NCBI GenBank assembly: GCA_009923795.1 | Contig: RFSU01000118.1 | Location: 1-7,530 of the forward strand | Reading direction: 5' to 3' | Source of the DNA: Sphingomonadaceae bacterium | GTDB taxonomy: Bacteria; Pseudomonadota; Alphaproteobacteria; Sphingomonadales; Sphingomonadaceae | Length of the DNA: 7,530 nt | Shown here: positions 6,933 through 7,530 of the stretch, piece by piece | How positions within the stretch are numbered: the first letter of the stretch is position 1 | Layout: every line of letters starts with the position of its first letter | The notes under the pieces: model-generated | The model's input: the letters and a program-made list of their open reading frames with translations, nothing else | What the model was told of the DNA's origin: nothing | Databases searched by the model: none | Program-made: the position numbers and the translations under genes

Positions 6933-7522
6933 CGGAGGATATGGGCAGCCTTATTTATATGGTTGTGCTGCTTGTTCTCATTGCCTCCAGCCTGTTGGCG
7001 CACCGACTGCCCATCGCACAAATGACGCGTATGCTGCTGTCTTGGCTCCTGATTTTTGCGGCCGTCTTTCTCATTTTCTCCTATCGCGCCGAATTTGCGC
7101 GTGTTTGGGATCGTGTGTCCGCCAATTTGTCGCCAAGACCCAGCGTCTCGGCGGATGGCAGCGTGCACATCCCAAAATCTCCCGATGGTCATTTTTGGGT
7201 GACCGCATCCGTTAATGGCAAGCCTGTACGCTTCATGGTGGATAGCGGCGCAACGGTGACGTCCATGTCGGCGCAGGCCGCTCAAAAGGCCGGTATCGAT
7301 CTGAATGGACTAGCTTTTCCAGCTTTGGTGCAAACCGCAAATGGTGTCATCGAGATGCGCCGTGCGCGGATCAGAAATTTTGCTGTTGAGACAATTCAGC
7401 GCGAAGACATGGCCGTGCTCGTCTCCGATGCGTTGGGCGACACGAATTTATTGAGCATGAACTTTCTGTCGTCGCTCAATGGCTGGCGTATTGAGGGCGA
7501 AGAAATGATCTTTAACCCATAA
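6929..7522 (+). CDS. Membrane-anchored retropepsin-like aspartic protease
   Basis: The 197-residue product has two N-terminal hydrophobic helices, about residues 7-24 and 35-51, joined by a short basic loop (HRLPIAQMTR). A linker of about 30 residues follows, then a retropepsin-type domain. The catalytic motif is DSGAT at 105-109, in the context RFMVDSGATVTSMS. Only one such motif is present, so an active enzyme would have to be a dimer, as in retroviral proteases. The C-terminus (LLSMNFLSSLNGWRIEG) matches the usual end of the bacterial family I know as TIGR02281, the clan AA aspartic proteases. By the positive-inside rule the loop is cytoplasmic and the protease domain periplasmic. No substrate can be named. 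The ATG at 6929 overlaps the tatD stop. An in-frame ATG at 6941 follows GGAGG (6934-6938) by only two bases, too close for a good site, so I keep 6929. It is probably the last gene, or close to it, in the run; the window ends eight bases later. Confidence 0.88.
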   Translation: MTEDMGSLIYMVVLLVLIASSLLAHRLPIAQMTRMLLSWLLIFAAVFLIFSYRAEFARVWDRVSANLSPRPSVSADGSVHIPKSPDGHFWVTASVNGKPVRFMVDSGATVTSMSAQAAQKAGIDLNGLAFPALVQTANGVIEMRRARIRNFAVETIQREDMAVLVSDALGDTNLLSMNFLSSLNGWRIEGEEMIFNP

Positions 7523-7530
7523 GCCGCTCA

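Noticed and set aside
6941..7522. Alternative start of the aspartic protease at the ATG after GGAGG
   Set aside because: Only two bases separate GGAGG from the ATG, and the upstream ATG gives the overlap with tatD seen at other junctions. The product would differ by only four residues.
1..7530. A hidden mobile element, CRISPR array, phage, toxin-antitoxin or defence system
   Set aside because: No transposase, integrase, repeat-spacer pattern or paired small genes were found. Almost all sequence from 593 on is accounted for by conserved housekeeping genes.

Overview
The window reads as a stretch of housekeeping chromosome from an alphaproteobacterium, most likely a member of the Sphingomonadales. 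This rests on recognisable protein families, on the gene order (lytic transglycosylase, D,D-carboxypeptidase, tmk, holB, metG, tatD), which I recall as typical of that order, and on moderately GC-rich coding sequence. No database search was possible, so the taxonomic call is an inference.

Layout. Positions 1-112 may hold the 5' end of an unidentified minus-strand gene that runs off the left edge. Positions 113-407 are non-coding as far as I can see, with a perfect 10-bp stem-loop and a weak terminator-like hairpin. A complete tRNA-Ser(UGA) with encoded CCA lies at 408-497 on the minus strand, behind a plausible sigma70-type promoter at 511-539. From 593 to 7522 everything is on the plus strand. 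An exported MltB-type lytic transglycosylase comes first. After a 90-base gap there is a tightly packed run: a PBP5-type D-Ala-D-Ala carboxypeptidase, thymidylate kinase (tmk), DNA polymerase III delta' (holB), methionyl-tRNA synthetase (metG), a TatD-family metal-dependent hydrolase, and a membrane-anchored retropepsin-like aspartic protease. Junctions in this run are 3 nt apart, a 4-nt overlap (GTGA), 3 nt apart, a 1-nt overlap (TAATG) and a 4-nt overlap (ATGA). That strongly suggests one transcript with translational coupling.

How the genes work together. The first two products remodel peptidoglycan in the periplasm: one cleaves glycan strands and the other trims pentapeptide stems. Tmk makes dTDP for DNA synthesis, delta' is part of the clamp loader that starts processive replication, MetRS charges tRNA-Met, and TatD proteins are putative Mg-dependent nucleases. 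The cluster therefore places cell-wall, replication and translation functions on what is probably one growth-linked transcript. The least understood member is the last gene, a small protein with two hydrophobic helices and a DSGAT aspartic-protease motif.

I found no mobile element, CRISPR array, phage gene or defence system, and no convincing evidence of a new biological system. The second-look items are modest: the aspartic protease, the possible gene and stem-loops left of the tRNA, and two features of local gene order.
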